In this document: piece after piece, positions 16,632 through 25,412 of the stretch | How the letters are laid out: each line of letters starts with the position of its first letter | Numbering within the stretch: position 1 is the stretch's first letter | IMG/VR virus record: IMGVR_UViG_3300008448_000002 | Span: 1-64,000 of that record | Source: a virus | Length of the DNA: 64,000 nt | Strand: one strand, 5' to 3' | Made by a program: the position numbers and the translations under genes | Notes under the pieces: generated by a model | The model's database searches: none | Seen by the model: only the letters and a program-made list of their open reading frames with translations | Told to the model about the DNA's origin: nothing

Positions 16632-18101
16632 CATACCGTTCTTTAAAAGAACTGCTTATATTTACATATAAGACCAGACTATATCACAATCCTTTTTTTT
16701 AAAGGATTCCACCCATTTCGCCTCACTTGAGGCTACGAGATTTCTCTCTAGTCGTTGAACCTTCCTTGAATATCAAGGCTTGGCTGCTGATTGTCCTTTT
16801 TTGAGGAGTTTCCAGCAATTAAAGTGGTTATTCAGTGAACATTGCTATTCAAGGTCGCTGCTAATTCTTAACGAGTGTGTTGTCTTCCATCCCAGAATGA
16901 TGCCTCTTTGTAATACGTTTCTGTATTACTTGGAACAATTTTATCATCCTTTAATATGAGATTGTGTTCTTTCATATATACAGATAAACCAGAAGCATCA
17001 CTATTAGAGACAAATTCTTGTATTTTATCTCTTGAGTATATTGTCATTCATTTAAACTCCTTTATAAATACAATACAGGAGAATGATATGAGTAGTCAAG
17101 TAGAAAATATAGATTTTGTAAAATGTAAGATATGTAATAAAGAATTAAAAGAATTAAATTATCATATGAAAAAATGCCATTCAATATCATGTGATGAATA
17201 CATCATACGGTATCCAAATTCTCTAATTATATGTAAGGCTAGTTCAGAAAGTAAATCAAAAAAAGTAAAAGAAAACTATGATTACAAAAGAGAAAACAAT
17301 ATTTCTTTAAGCCCATCAACCGAAACGCGACTTAAAATAGCAGAAAAATCAAGAGAACTCCATCAGAGAAAAAAAGCGGAAGATTATGATGGATATATGC
17401 GGAGACAGGCAACCAATGCTGAAAAAGCGAGGCTCGCAAAAGGTGATAATTTCAAGCATTCCCAAGAGACACTTGAAAAAATGAAGGGACCCAGATTACA
17501 GTGTAGAGGCATTCCCAAAAGCGAAGAGACTAAAGAAAAATTGTCTAATAGTAAGAAAGGTAAAAAAACACGCCCACATACAGAAGAAACTATCGGCAAA
17601 ATGAAAGAGAGTTGGTTAAGAAGAAAAGAAAATAAAGAAGAATATGCCATATATACAAAAACTTTGTCCGATAATATGAGTAAAAATATAAAAAACGGAA
17701 AGATAACAAGACCCAATTCACATATCCCCACCAGATGGGAAACTTGGTATATGGATTTTTGTAATAAAAACAGAATACAGTACAAGTATCACTATATACT
17801 GGAGGGTAAAGAGTTTGATTTTTATTTACCAGAATACAATACCTTAATAGAGTTAGACAATGAATACTATCATTCATTAACAGTATCCATTAAAAACGAT
17901 GAAACAAAAAACAAAATAGCAGAAAACAATGATATTAAATTAATAAGAATATCATCAGATGATTGTAAATCTAAGAGTAAATCTTTTGAACATTTTGAAC
18001 AAATGTTGAAATTGGGTAAGGATGATGCCGCAATGTTGTGTGAACATCTAGTAGAAAAAAGAAAAATAGTTAATAAAGAAAAAAATCTAAAGTAAACCTT
18101 T
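16632..18101 (-). ncRNA. Group I intron in gp43
   Basis: About 1.47 kb between polymerase motifs A and B. The minus strand between about 16780 and 16640 carries a group I core: GTTCAACGACTAGAGAG with the partner GATATAGTCTG downstream, the usual GACTA/TAGTC P3-P7 signature, plus hairpins such as AGCCTCAAGTGAGGC and AATCCTTT...AAAGGATT. At the 5' end AAACT pairs with GGTTT to form a P1 hairpin with a U-G pair. The 453 bases of this intron outside the endonuclease gene (16635-17087) hold no other gene. Confidence 0.88.
17088..18095 (+). CDS. Intron-borne homing endonuclease, antisense to gp43
   Basis: 335 aa from the ATG at 17088 (GGAGAATG context); the frame is open from 16956 but that part lies in the ribozyme core. 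Residues about 10-30 form a C2H2 finger (CKICNKELKEL then HMKKCH). The middle has NUMOD3-like DNA-binding repeats (HSQETLEKMKG, KSEETKEKLSNSKKGK, HTEETIGKMKESW). The C-terminal WETWYMDFC, FDFYLPEYNTLIELDNEYYH and KLIRISSDDC match the Vsr-like/EDxHD nuclease fold. Unusually it is encoded opposite to the host gene, filling the 5' part of the intron and ending within 6 nt of the exon boundary. Confidence 0.85.
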   Translation: MSSQVENIDFVKCKICNKELKELNYHMKKCHSISCDEYIIRYPNSLIICKASSESKSKKVKENYDYKRENNISLSPSTETRLKIAEKSRELHQRKKAEDYDGYMRRQATNAEKARLAKGDNFKHSQETLEKMKGPRLQCRGIPKSEETKEKLSNSKKGKKTRPHTEETIGKMKESWLRRKENKEEYAIYTKTLSDNMSKNIKNGKITRPNSHIPTRWETWYMDFCNKNRIQYKYHYILEGKEFDFYLPEYNTLIELDNEYYHSLTVSIKNDETKNKIAENNDIKLIRISSDDCKSKSKSFEHFEQMLKLGKDDAAMLCEHLVEKRKIVNKEKNLK

Positions 18102-19730
18102 AAGTTTATTTAAAAAATCATTATTCTCAATCTTTACTCCACTTGCCAATTTATAATACTCTTCACTTTTCGCCTTCATAATCTTTCGTTCGCTATACCA
18201 TTTTTCTAATAGTCCTGGTATAATGGCTTTTTTATCTTTTCTGAATATTGTTCCATTTGCGCTAATGAGATATTTACTATCTTCTTTAAATATCATGACA
18301 TATAACTCTTTGGCAGTACACATAGATGCCGTGCCATCTTCAAAATCAATAGTTATGTTTTCATCACTTTGTTTTAATAACTCTTCAAACTCAAGAGTAC
18401 AAAACAATCCTTCCCATGTATCGGTCTTTTTCCAACCTTCTCTTAACCGTTTGCTTAATAGACTATCGGTTTTCTCTGGTCTAATATGTCCAAAAAGGGT
18501 TTCTGGTCCCATATTCAATGCCCTAATGACACTTGGATATAGTGAGTTAATATCAATGCTTCCTACTTGTTGATGTATTCCAACTTTAGGATTAGCGACA
18601 TATGCTCCAACGGCGGGAGTGATTTCTATGTCTTCATTTTCTTCGAGTTGTTTTTTCCTATCAGGTACTTTTAAACCTTTGTCATGCGCCTCTTGGATGA
18701 TTGCCTGTTCAACTAATAATACACTGCCCATTGTTGTAGGTAATAATACCCCGTTATAATGGGCAATCTGATTAGCCAATTCAATAAACTTCTTTTTCTT
18801 ATCAATTTTATATAATAGTAACGTATCTTGTCTGTTATAATCTATAAACTTTTTAAAATCATTTTTATATAATTGGTCAAGTGTTCCTTCGTATGGTGTT
18901 TTATTGTCACCTACTTCAATCTCCGCCACATAATCTAATTTATAGCTTTGTAATTCTTGCCCATTATGTTTCTTATATAGTTGTAGATAATCGAGATGTA
19001 TTCTACCCATGAGTTCATATGTTTTTCTTATCTTTCCAAACTCATTATATTCCTTTTCCTTTGGGTTCATGTTCCATAGACATAATCTTTTTGCGAATGA
19101 ATCACCTAATAGTAACTTTATTCGGTTAATGATATAGGGAATATCGAAGCCTTTACTGTTCCATCCTGATAATACATCAATATCATAGATTAATTTTAAA
19201 AACTTTTTTAATAATTCTTTTTCATCCGAGTAAACTATTGTATTTTGGAAATCAGAACACAAGTTGACTGCCTCATCCTTTGTTAAGGTTGGCGGAACTA
19301 ATGCCAATGTATGTAAAATGTTGGTTGATGAATCATACAGACTTATTGCCGTGATAGGAGCAAAAGTATCCCACGGGTCGGCATACCCCTTCTCAGGGTC
19401 AAAGTCTGTCTCAATATCGAAAAATCCAATATTTAGTGTTGGAGTGTCGCACCCCCTGTAGTTTTCTTCTAAACATTTGAAAATAGGATTAATATCACTT
19501 TCAAATATTCTTTCATTTTCAAAGTCTTGTAGCTTTTCCTTAAAGTCAAAATTGTCTTTTGCTATGTATTTGTCTAGCTTATCACCGAAAATAGATGTAA
19601 ACTTACCATTTTTTGCTGGATGATAGAATGAATACTCTAGCGGATACTCAACGTATTTTCTATCCTTGTTAATTCGTTCAACAACTTTTACTAATGATTC
19701 TTTTCTGTCTAGGATAGCGTCTACGAACAT
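18102..19730 (-). CDS. 43: DNA polymerase gp43, exon 1 (exonuclease and palm start)
   Basis: 543 aa before the intron. Exo I FFDIETD (Asp105, Glu107), Exo II GWNSKGFDIPYI (about 189-200), Exo III YNRQD (Tyr297, Asp301), motif A DINSLYP (Asp392). Replicates the phage chromosome with proofreading. The open frame runs four codons into the intron before a stop at 18087, so without splicing a truncated enzyme lacking motifs B and C would be made. Joined product about 900 aa, as in T4. The ATG follows the stop of the upstream LRR-like gene immediately. Confidence 0.93.
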
Positions 19731-20111
19731 TTAAATCGCCTCTCTAGGTAAGCTGTCTAATGGTTTTACAATAAGATGTTTTGGATAGTAATCAAGATTA
19801 TCTGCCCATACTATCCAATTAACAATTAGTGTATCTGGAAGTTTTTTTATAGTTGACTTATAAATGAATAAATCCGATGTAAATGTTACATTTTGTAAAT
19901 TTTGTTCAGTAATATCCATATCATCTTTTATAAAAAATACAACATCGCATACCCTTCTGTCTATGGACTGATTAATTATATACTTTATTGGTACGAGATG
20001 GGCAGTATTATATAGTGACATAAAAAAATCATTTATTTCTAAATCATGTTCTATAATTGGGCAACTATTAAGAATATCATAATCAGATTGTTTAACATAA
20101 AAGTTTTTCAT
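19731..20111 (-). CDS. LRR-like N-tag family protein A (126 aa)
   Basis: MKNFYVKQSDYDIL start; C-terminal part carries an LRR-like unit: IKKLPDTLIV, then VWADNLDYYPKHLIV. Paralogous to the next two genes and related to the repeat protein at 46946. Ends at the start of gp43. Function unknown. Confidence 0.65.
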   Translation of the reverse strand: MKNFYVKQSDYDILNSCPIIEHDLEINDFFMSLYNTAHLVPIKYIINQSIDRRVCDVVFFIKDDMDITEQNLQNVTFTSDLFIYKSTIKKLPDTLIVNWIVWADNLDYYPKHLIVKPLDSLPREAI

Positions 20112-20485
20112 CTTGTGCGCCGATGTTCCACTACGAGGTGGTTTGGATAATATTCTAATTTTGTATCATTTTCAACATATACTGTCCCATGTACTATTAA
20201 TGAATCTGGTAACTTTGTTATAGTTGATTTATCTATAGATACACAGCCAAAAAATGTAACATTTTGTAAATCGCGCTCTTCAACATCGTCACCATCATAT
20301 ATATGAATACCATATTGCGATATTCGCTCTTCTGTTGTTTGGTTCACAATAGTAAGTAATTTATCACTAGATTCAGTTTCATTTATCCATAATAATATAC
20401 AAAAATCACTATAACTATACACATGACAATTTGACAGTTTAAGTATATCTTCAAATATTGTCTGTTTAACATAAAATGTTTTCAT
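20108..20485 (-). CDS. LRR-like N-tag family protein B (125 aa)
   Basis: MKTFYVKQTIFEDIL start; contains LQNVTFFGCVSIDKSTI, TKLPDSLIVHGTVYV and LEYYPNHLVVE. Same architecture as the neighbour at 19731, with which it overlaps as ATGA. Likely tandem duplicates. Confidence 0.65.
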   Translation of the reverse strand: MKTFYVKQTIFEDILKLSNCHVYSYSDFCILLWINETESSDKLLTIVNQTTEERISQYGIHIYDGDDVEERDLQNVTFFGCVSIDKSTITKLPDSLIVHGTVYVENDTKLEYYPNHLVVEHRRTR

Positions 20486-20486
20486 T

Positions 20487-20870
20487 TTATAACTCTGTAT
20501 TGAATGATTTTACGGTAAGATGCTTTGGATAGTAATCAAGATTATCTGCCCATACTGTGCCTCTAACCTTTAATGAATCTGGTAGTTTTTTTATACTAAT
20601 ATCATAAATATAAAGGTCTTCGGCACATATCACATTATTTAAATGAGATGAAGTATTGTGATGGGTAAAACAAATATTATATGTAAATGGCACAGTTTTT
20701 TCTTCGGTTGAAAGATTGAATACTCTATATGTGTCTCGCACTTTTGTGAAATCACTTATAAATGAGATAAACATATTATATGTCCCAATTACCTTAACAT
20801 CAATTATTTTAAAAGCATTAAATCGTTGTAATACGTTATAATCAGTTTGAGATATTGAAAACGATAGCAT
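20487..20870 (-). CDS. LRR-like N-tag family protein C (127 aa)
   Basis: MLSFSISQTDYNVL start; ends KKLPDSLKVRGTVWA, then DNLDYYPKHLTV. About 40 nt coding for the WADNLDYYP part are nearly identical to those in the gene at 19731, pointing to a recent duplication or gene conversion. A TATAGT -10-like box lies 11 nt before the ATG. Confidence 0.65.
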   Translation of the reverse strand: MLSFSISQTDYNVLQRFNAFKIIDVKVIGTYNMFISFISDFTKVRDTYRVFNLSTEEKTVPFTYNICFTHHNTSSHLNNVICAEDLYIYDISIKKLPDSLKVRGTVWADNLDYYPKHLTVKSFNTEL

Positions 20871-20909
20871 TGTTAAAGTATACTATAATGTTAGATTATT
20901 TACAACAAT

Positions 20910-21488
20910 TTATTCATCAGAAAAATCAATTTCCTTCATATTCAAAACATCATTGGGATTGAACAATATAAGATGATAAACTCCACCTTTTCTATCAACT
21001 AAGTATCCATAATATCCAAAATCAGAAATTGTTTCAAGATATTCTGTGTTGGCATTTCTATAAAAATCATTTGAAACAAAATCAATAGCATCTTTTAAAT
21101 CCTTTGAGTTCATGAAGGTTTTTAATGCTTCTTGAAATGCCTGAGATTTATTTTCTCCCCAATTTTCAAGAGTATCTTCTAAATTGGGAGATTTTTTCAT
21201 TAATTTGCTAATAACTTCTTTATTGACTCTCATTCCAGTTCTAATGATTTTCTTACTGGACTTTTTTAGTCTTATTTCATATATATGACCACTTAATGAA
21301 TTATTTCCACCTGTATATCTTGCGGCATCTTCTTTACTCGATGTTAAATAAAATCCAACGCCTTCTTGATAGTAGGCATTATTACTACCAACTTGAGAGT
21401 ATTCAAATCCATTAAACTTTTTTGGTGAACCGTGATACCATGTCATTTCAAAAATATTAACAGTAGATTTTATCTCATCAAGTCTCAT
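20910..21488 (-). CDS. ADP-ribosyltransferase-like protein (ART fold)
   Basis: 192 aa. WYHGSPKKFNGF (His of the H-Y type ART signature) followed by GVGFYLTSSKEDAARYT (Tyr strand and helix) and a late ISDFGYYGYLVD segment. This is the arrangement of phage ART-PolyVal/diphtheria-like enzymes that use NAD to modify proteins or nucleic acids. The third catalytic residue is not clear. N terminus MRLDEIKSTVNIFEMTW contains an IxE site. It lies directly below nrdA, overlapping nothing. Related domains occur twice in the 837-aa protein at 50707. Confidence 0.65.
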   Translation of the reverse strand: MRLDEIKSTVNIFEMTWYHGSPKKFNGFEYSQVGSNNAYYQEGVGFYLTSSKEDAARYTGGNNSLSGHIYEIRLKKSSKKIIRTGMRVNKEVISKLMKKSPNLEDTLENWGENKSQAFQEALKTFMNSKDLKDAIDFVSNDFYRNANTEYLETISDFGYYGYLVDRKGGVYHLILFNPNDVLNMKEIDFSDE

Positions 21489-21489
21489 T

Positions 21490-21714
21490 TTAATTTATTT
21501 CTTTCCATCTAAGTAGTTGATAACCAGAATTAACGGATGTCATCTGTTTAGTATATTTATGACCTTTGGTTTTGTTAAGAATATCATGAACGCAATAGCC
21601 AGTTGTATCGACAACTTTAAGAGATAACATGTAGTTACCATTTAATCGTATCGCTTTGATGCTATTATCTTTCATCAATTTATACTCATGAACAGTAACT
21701 ACAAACTCATTCAA
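21490..21714 (-). CDS. Small hypothetical protein below nrdA
   Basis: About 74 aa. The frame extends upstream into nrdA; the likely start is the TTG just after the nrdA stop (21714), giving NEFVVTVHEYKLMKD. No recognisable domain; beta-rich with Cys in TTGYCVHDI. Start uncertain; it could also begin at the internal ATG. Confidence 0.45.
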   Translation of the reverse strand: MNEFVVTVHEYKLMKDNSIKAIRLNGNYMLSLKVVDTTGYCVHDILNKTKGHKYTKQMTSVNSGYQLLRWKEIN

Positions 21715-21715
21715 T

Positions 21716-23500
21716 TTAAGTACAACTTTCACAAGTTTCTGGATTTTCAAGGTTTTTTACTTCTTGTGTATCACTTGTCATTGACTTGTTTATTTTAGTT
21801 GCCGCTTTACTACGCAAGTAATAAGATGTCTTTAAATCCTGTTCATAAAGGTACATGTACATACTTGATAATGTTTCAAGTTTAGGATTTTCCACAAACA
21901 AGTTTAAACTTTGGCTCTGGTCAATAAAATACGAACGAACAGTAGCATGATTGATTAACCATCGTTGTTTAATTTCCCATACGGTTTTATATAGGTCTTT
22001 AAGGCTTTGTGGGATTTCAGAAATATTTTGTATACTGCCTTCCGCCATAATAATCTTATCGGCAATAGTTTTATTCCATAATCCAATTTCTTTTAAATCT
22101 TCAACCAAGTATCTGTTTGTGCGAATGAACTCACCACTCAATGTTTCTGTTTTAAAGATATTTGATATTTGTGGTTCAATACATTCTTGACTCGCAGTAA
22201 TAGCGGCAATCGTCACAGTAGGGGCAATGGCAATCAAAAGACTGTTTCTCAATCCATTTTCCTTGATATCTTCTTTAAGGGCATTCCATCGCGCCATATC
22301 TTCAATAATAGTGCCATTAGGGAATATTTCAACCATAGAATCTTTTAATTGAGACAAAGGTTTTGCCAAGTCAAATTGTAGTAAACCATTTGCGGCATGG
22401 GATTTTTCAAAATCAGCATGTTTGCCCAATTCTTTTGCCAATTTACAGCTTGTTTTTAAGGCAGCATAATAAATCTCTTCTTGTATCTTGGCACTCCATT
22501 TAATTGCCTCATTACTATCAAAAGGAATTTTCATCTTGAAGAAAAAGTCTTGTAGTCCCATGATTCCTAAACCAACAGGTCTATGTCTACTATTACTCGC
22601 TTTTGCTTCATATGTTGGGTAAAAATTTCTATCAATAACTTTGTCAAGAAACTTTACTGCCAAGGCAACATTCTTATGTAATTTCTTAACATCTAACGTA
22701 CCATCTTTGAAATATTTACCAATATTAATACTACCAAGATTACAAACAGCAGTTTCGCCATTATGAATAGCAGTAAACTCTTCTTTCTCGGCATCATAAG
22801 AAATGATATTAAGATTAGTTTTATCAATACTGTCTAATTCGTCTTTCTTAAATGTAACATATTGCCCTGATGCTGTCGGCTCCAAAATTTCAGTACACAA
22901 ATTTGAGCTATGTAGGACATCTCCACCTGTAGCAGTATTACAACGAATGTTTGATGAATCTCTAAAACACATCCACCCGTTGCCAGTTTCAGATAATGTT
23001 TTCATCATTCTGTGAAATACTGTTTTTGCTGGAATCTGTTTAACAAATAAGCCTTTTTCTTCTAATTCAAAATATTTTTTATTGTATTCTTCTCCGAATA
23101 AATCATTCAACTCTTTACATGTAGTTGGGTCAAATAAACTCCACATTTCATTATTTTTAACTCGTTCCATGAATAAACTAGGAATCCAGTTGGCAATGTT
23201 AATGTTATGTCCTCTGCGCTCTTTTTCACCCGTATTATCTTTCAACTCCAAAAAAGAAAGAATATCGGGATGATGCGTATCTAAGTATACACAGGCAGCA
23301 CCTTTTCTCTTTCCACCATTGTGTACAAAGCCAATAGCAGTATTATAGTTTTTTGTATTATTTACTTTTAAATCATATACTTTTCCCGTGTATTCTTTTT
23401 TTACAATAGAGGTAATCTTTTTAAACTGTAGTTTCTTATGTTCGTTTAAGAAAAGTTCTTCTTTATTTAACTCTTGTAGTTGGTCTTCGTTATTATACAT
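21716..23500 (-). CDS. nrdA: NrdA C-terminal extein preceded by C-terminal split-intein half
   Basis: 594 aa. Residues 1-61 are the intein C-half, with YTGKVYDLKVNNTKNY (block F) and GFVHN (block G, His60-Asn61). From Gly62 (GGKRKGAACVYL) onward it is RNR large subunit: SSNLCTEILEP (radical-site Cys with Asn and Glu), TAVCNLGSI (second redox Cys), and a CESCT tail for the shuttle thiols. The start has AAGGA seven bases upstream, eight nt after the stop of the N-half gene. Splicing in trans with the product of 23509 would give an 815-aa NrdA. The +1 residue is Gly, not the usual Cys/Ser/Thr. Confidence 0.93.
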   Translation of the reverse strand: MYNNEDQLQELNKEELFLNEHKKLQFKKITSIVKKEYTGKVYDLKVNNTKNYNTAIGFVHNGGKRKGAACVYLDTHHPDILSFLELKDNTGEKERRGHNINIANWIPSLFMERVKNNEMWSLFDPTTCKELNDLFGEEYNKKYFELEEKGLFVKQIPAKTVFHRMMKTLSETGNGWMCFRDSSNIRCNTATGGDVLHSSNLCTEILEPTASGQYVTFKKDELDSIDKTNLNIISYDAEKEEFTAIHNGETAVCNLGSINIGKYFKDGTLDVKKLHKNVALAVKFLDKVIDRNFYPTYEAKASNSRHRPVGLGIMGLQDFFFKMKIPFDSNEAIKWSAKIQEEIYYAALKTSCKLAKELGKHADFEKSHAANGLLQFDLAKPLSQLKDSMVEIFPNGTIIEDMARWNALKEDIKENGLRNSLLIAIAPTVTIAAITASQECIEPQISNIFKTETLSGEFIRTNRYLVEDLKEIGLWNKTIADKIIMAEGSIQNISEIPQSLKDLYKTVWEIKQRWLINHATVRSYFIDQSQSLNLFVENPKLETLSSMYMYLYEQDLKTSYYLRSKAATKINKSMTSDTQEVKNLENPETCESCT

Positions 23501-23508
23501 ATCAATCC

Positions 23509-24684
23509 TTAATATTCTGTAGTCAATAAAATGTCTGTTTCTCTAATATCTTTGGCATCAAGCCATTCCGCCTTTAACAATCCCTCATTAAAAAGTCTTT
23601 CAACTTCTTCAATAGGATGATTAGCGGCATTTTTAATAATCAATAAGGGATGTTCAGGTGTTAGTGTGATTGATTTACCATTAGAAATGATTTCAAATAC
23701 TTCTCCTTCATACTCTCCCTCCATTACTTCGGCAATCTCTTGTAATCCAGAAGTTGTATTAACAAGATTTCCTTCAATCAATTCTTCTATTTCAACTAAT
23801 CCGCCCGATGTTTCAACTTTTGAATCTGGTAATAAACATTGATTGACGGCGGCGATGTTGGCATCTAATGAATGTAGGAATGGAATAATACCGTTGCTTT
23901 TACCATTCGTCCCTTTAATCAATGAACCAGTACCTCGAACATTTGAATAGGATAACCCAATGCCACCAGCCCATTTACTGAGCATGGCAATGTCTTTATG
24001 CTTTTTTTCAATATCCAATAAATCATCAATAGGACTAGCCAAGAGATAGCAACTACTCATTTGACTATGTGTTGTGCCACTATTAAACAATGTCGGGGTA
24101 CTTGTCATGTAATCCAATGAGGATAATAATTCGTAAAACTCAATAACATCTTTAACATCATCGGATAGTCCACACGCAACTCGTAGTAACCAATATTGCG
24201 GTGTTTCAAATACAAATCTTTTTGTGGGATGTTTCAGTAAATATCTATCATAGACAACCTTTAATCCGTAGTATTCAAAAAGATTGGTATTTTCTTCTTT
24301 GATGGCACTATTAAGTTTTCTTTTGTTTTTATTGACGAAATCAAGTGTTGATTGTGAAATTAGTCCGTTATCGTATCCCAATTGAATACTTTGACTGAAT
24401 GAATGAATTTCTTGACCTGTTACCTCTTTATTAATGAGAGAGTTTAATAGTCTACTCGCAACTTTTGAATAAATCGGGTCATCCTTAACAAATCCTACCG
24501 CTGTTTGTATGGAAAGTTCATCGAGTTCTTTCGTAGATACACCATCATATAATCCACCAACTGTTTTTGTGGCAATAGTAAAATGGTCTACATTTTCTAA
24601 CCCTTCGCAAACTTTTTTAACACTGTTGATGATTTTTTCGATATTTACAGGTTCTTGAGAACCATTTCTTTTTGTTACTTTCAT
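23509..24684 (-). CDS. nrdA: NrdA N-terminal extein fused to N-terminal split-intein half
   Basis: 391 aa. Residues 1-282: ATP-cone N terminus and the RNR large-subunit start, including STPTLFNSG, MSSCYLLAS (redox Cys) and LSKWAGGIGLSYSNVR. Residues 283-391: intein N-half beginning CLLPDSKVETSGG (block A, Cys283) and with SITLTPEHPLLI (block B, TxxH). No endonuclease domain lies between the halves. The gene follows a sigma70-type promoter and has an AGGAA ribosome site. RNR supplies deoxynucleotides for replication. Confidence 0.93.
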   Translation of the reverse strand: MKVTKRNGSQEPVNIEKIINSVKKVCEGLENVDHFTIATKTVGGLYDGVSTKELDELSIQTAVGFVKDDPIYSKVASRLLNSLINKEVTGQEIHSFSQSIQLGYDNGLISQSTLDFVNKNKRKLNSAIKEENTNLFEYYGLKVVYDRYLLKHPTKRFVFETPQYWLLRVACGLSDDVKDVIEFYELLSSLDYMTSTPTLFNSGTTHSQMSSCYLLASPIDDLLDIEKKHKDIAMLSKWAGGIGLSYSNVRGTGSLIKGTNGKSNGIIPFLHSLDANIAAVNQCLLPDSKVETSGGLVEIEELIEGNLVNTTSGLQEIAEVMEGEYEGEVFEIISNGKSITLTPEHPLLIIKNAANHPIEEVERLFNEGLLKAEWLDAKDIRETDILLTTEY

Positions 24685-24713
24685 TAATTATTCCTAAAAT
24701 TATTTATTGTTTG

Positions 24714-24742
24714 ATTTTATCATAAATTGTACTGTATGTCAA
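24714..24742 (-). promoter_or_regulatory. Sigma70-type promoter of the nrdA unit
   Basis: TTGACA (24742-24737), 17-nt spacer, TAAAAT (24719-24714) on the minus strand, about 29 nt before the nrdA ATG; a normal leader with TAGGAA ribosome site. Confidence 0.7.
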
Positions 24743-25399
24743 TTATGATGTTGGAGTTGATAACCATTTTTTACCACTCCAATTTAATCTATATGTAGCG
24801 ACATCATTGTTTACCAGTAATAAATCAAGATAAGATGTTCCGCCGTCATCTGCCACTCTTGCGGCAAATTGTACGTCTACAATACCGTTTAATTCCGAAT
24901 AACTATCATTAATCAAAATGTTAGTATCATTATCAATAGTAGAACCATTAGTCGTATCGTGTACTATGGAAATAGTTCCAATTCTTTTTTGAAATGGTCC
25001 AACGCCAGATTGGTCGTCAAGTACTAAACTATAATCAATAATATAATTATCGAATGCCAGTGCGACATCTAATCTAATTACTACAGGGGATATTGTGGTA
25101 GATTGTGGTACTGAATTACTGAATAGTGGACCATTCTGATAAATGTTGCCATCTAAATCATAAGCCATATCAAATTCAGTTAATATTTTTATGTTTGAAT
25201 AGGGAAATGTACCCGTGGCATTAGTAGATTCATTAGATGTTGCCAGTGACCTGCGCCATTGTATTTTTTCTAAATCAGGAGCACCGATGAATAATTCACC
25301 TGTATCTGTTGTAAATCCTGGTTCTGATTGTGCCAATGCCTCTGGTAGTGTATCTTTTTTACCTGTTCTTAATTGTATTCTTGAAATCTGCTCAATCAT
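24743..25399 (-). CDS. Virion appendage protein with fibre-type N-terminal domain
   Basis: 218 aa. MIEQISRIQLRTGKKDTLP, then PGFTTDTGELFIGAPDL: the short N-terminal domain (IQLRxG...EPGFxTDTGxLFIG) found on many phage fibres and appendage proteins. The rest is beta-rich (Asn/Thr/Ser, VIRLDVALAFDNYI). AGGAAA ribosome site and a late promoter GATAAATA just upstream suggest late expression within an otherwise early region. Confidence 0.6.
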   Translation of the reverse strand: MIEQISRIQLRTGKKDTLPEALAQSEPGFTTDTGELFIGAPDLEKIQWRRSLATSNESTNATGTFPYSNIKILTEFDMAYDLDGNIYQNGPLFSNSVPQSTTISPVVIRLDVALAFDNYIIDYSLVLDDQSGVGPFQKRIGTISIVHDTTNGSTIDNDTNILINDSYSELNGIVDVQFAARVADDGGTSYLDLLLVNNDVATYRLNWSGKKWLSTPTS

Positions 25400-25412
25400 G
25401 CTATAATTTTTC

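Noticed and set aside
16632-16634. Stand-alone gp43 C-terminal gene starting at the ATG at 16634
   Set aside because: The ATG lies at the 3' edge of a group I intron core, has no ribosome site, and in-frame splicing to exon 1 restores the full polymerase.
17384-17877. Minus-strand ORFs opposite the intron endonuclease
   Set aside because: They read the complement of the Zn-finger/NUMOD/nuclease ORF, are Phe/Leu/Ser rich and lack start signals.
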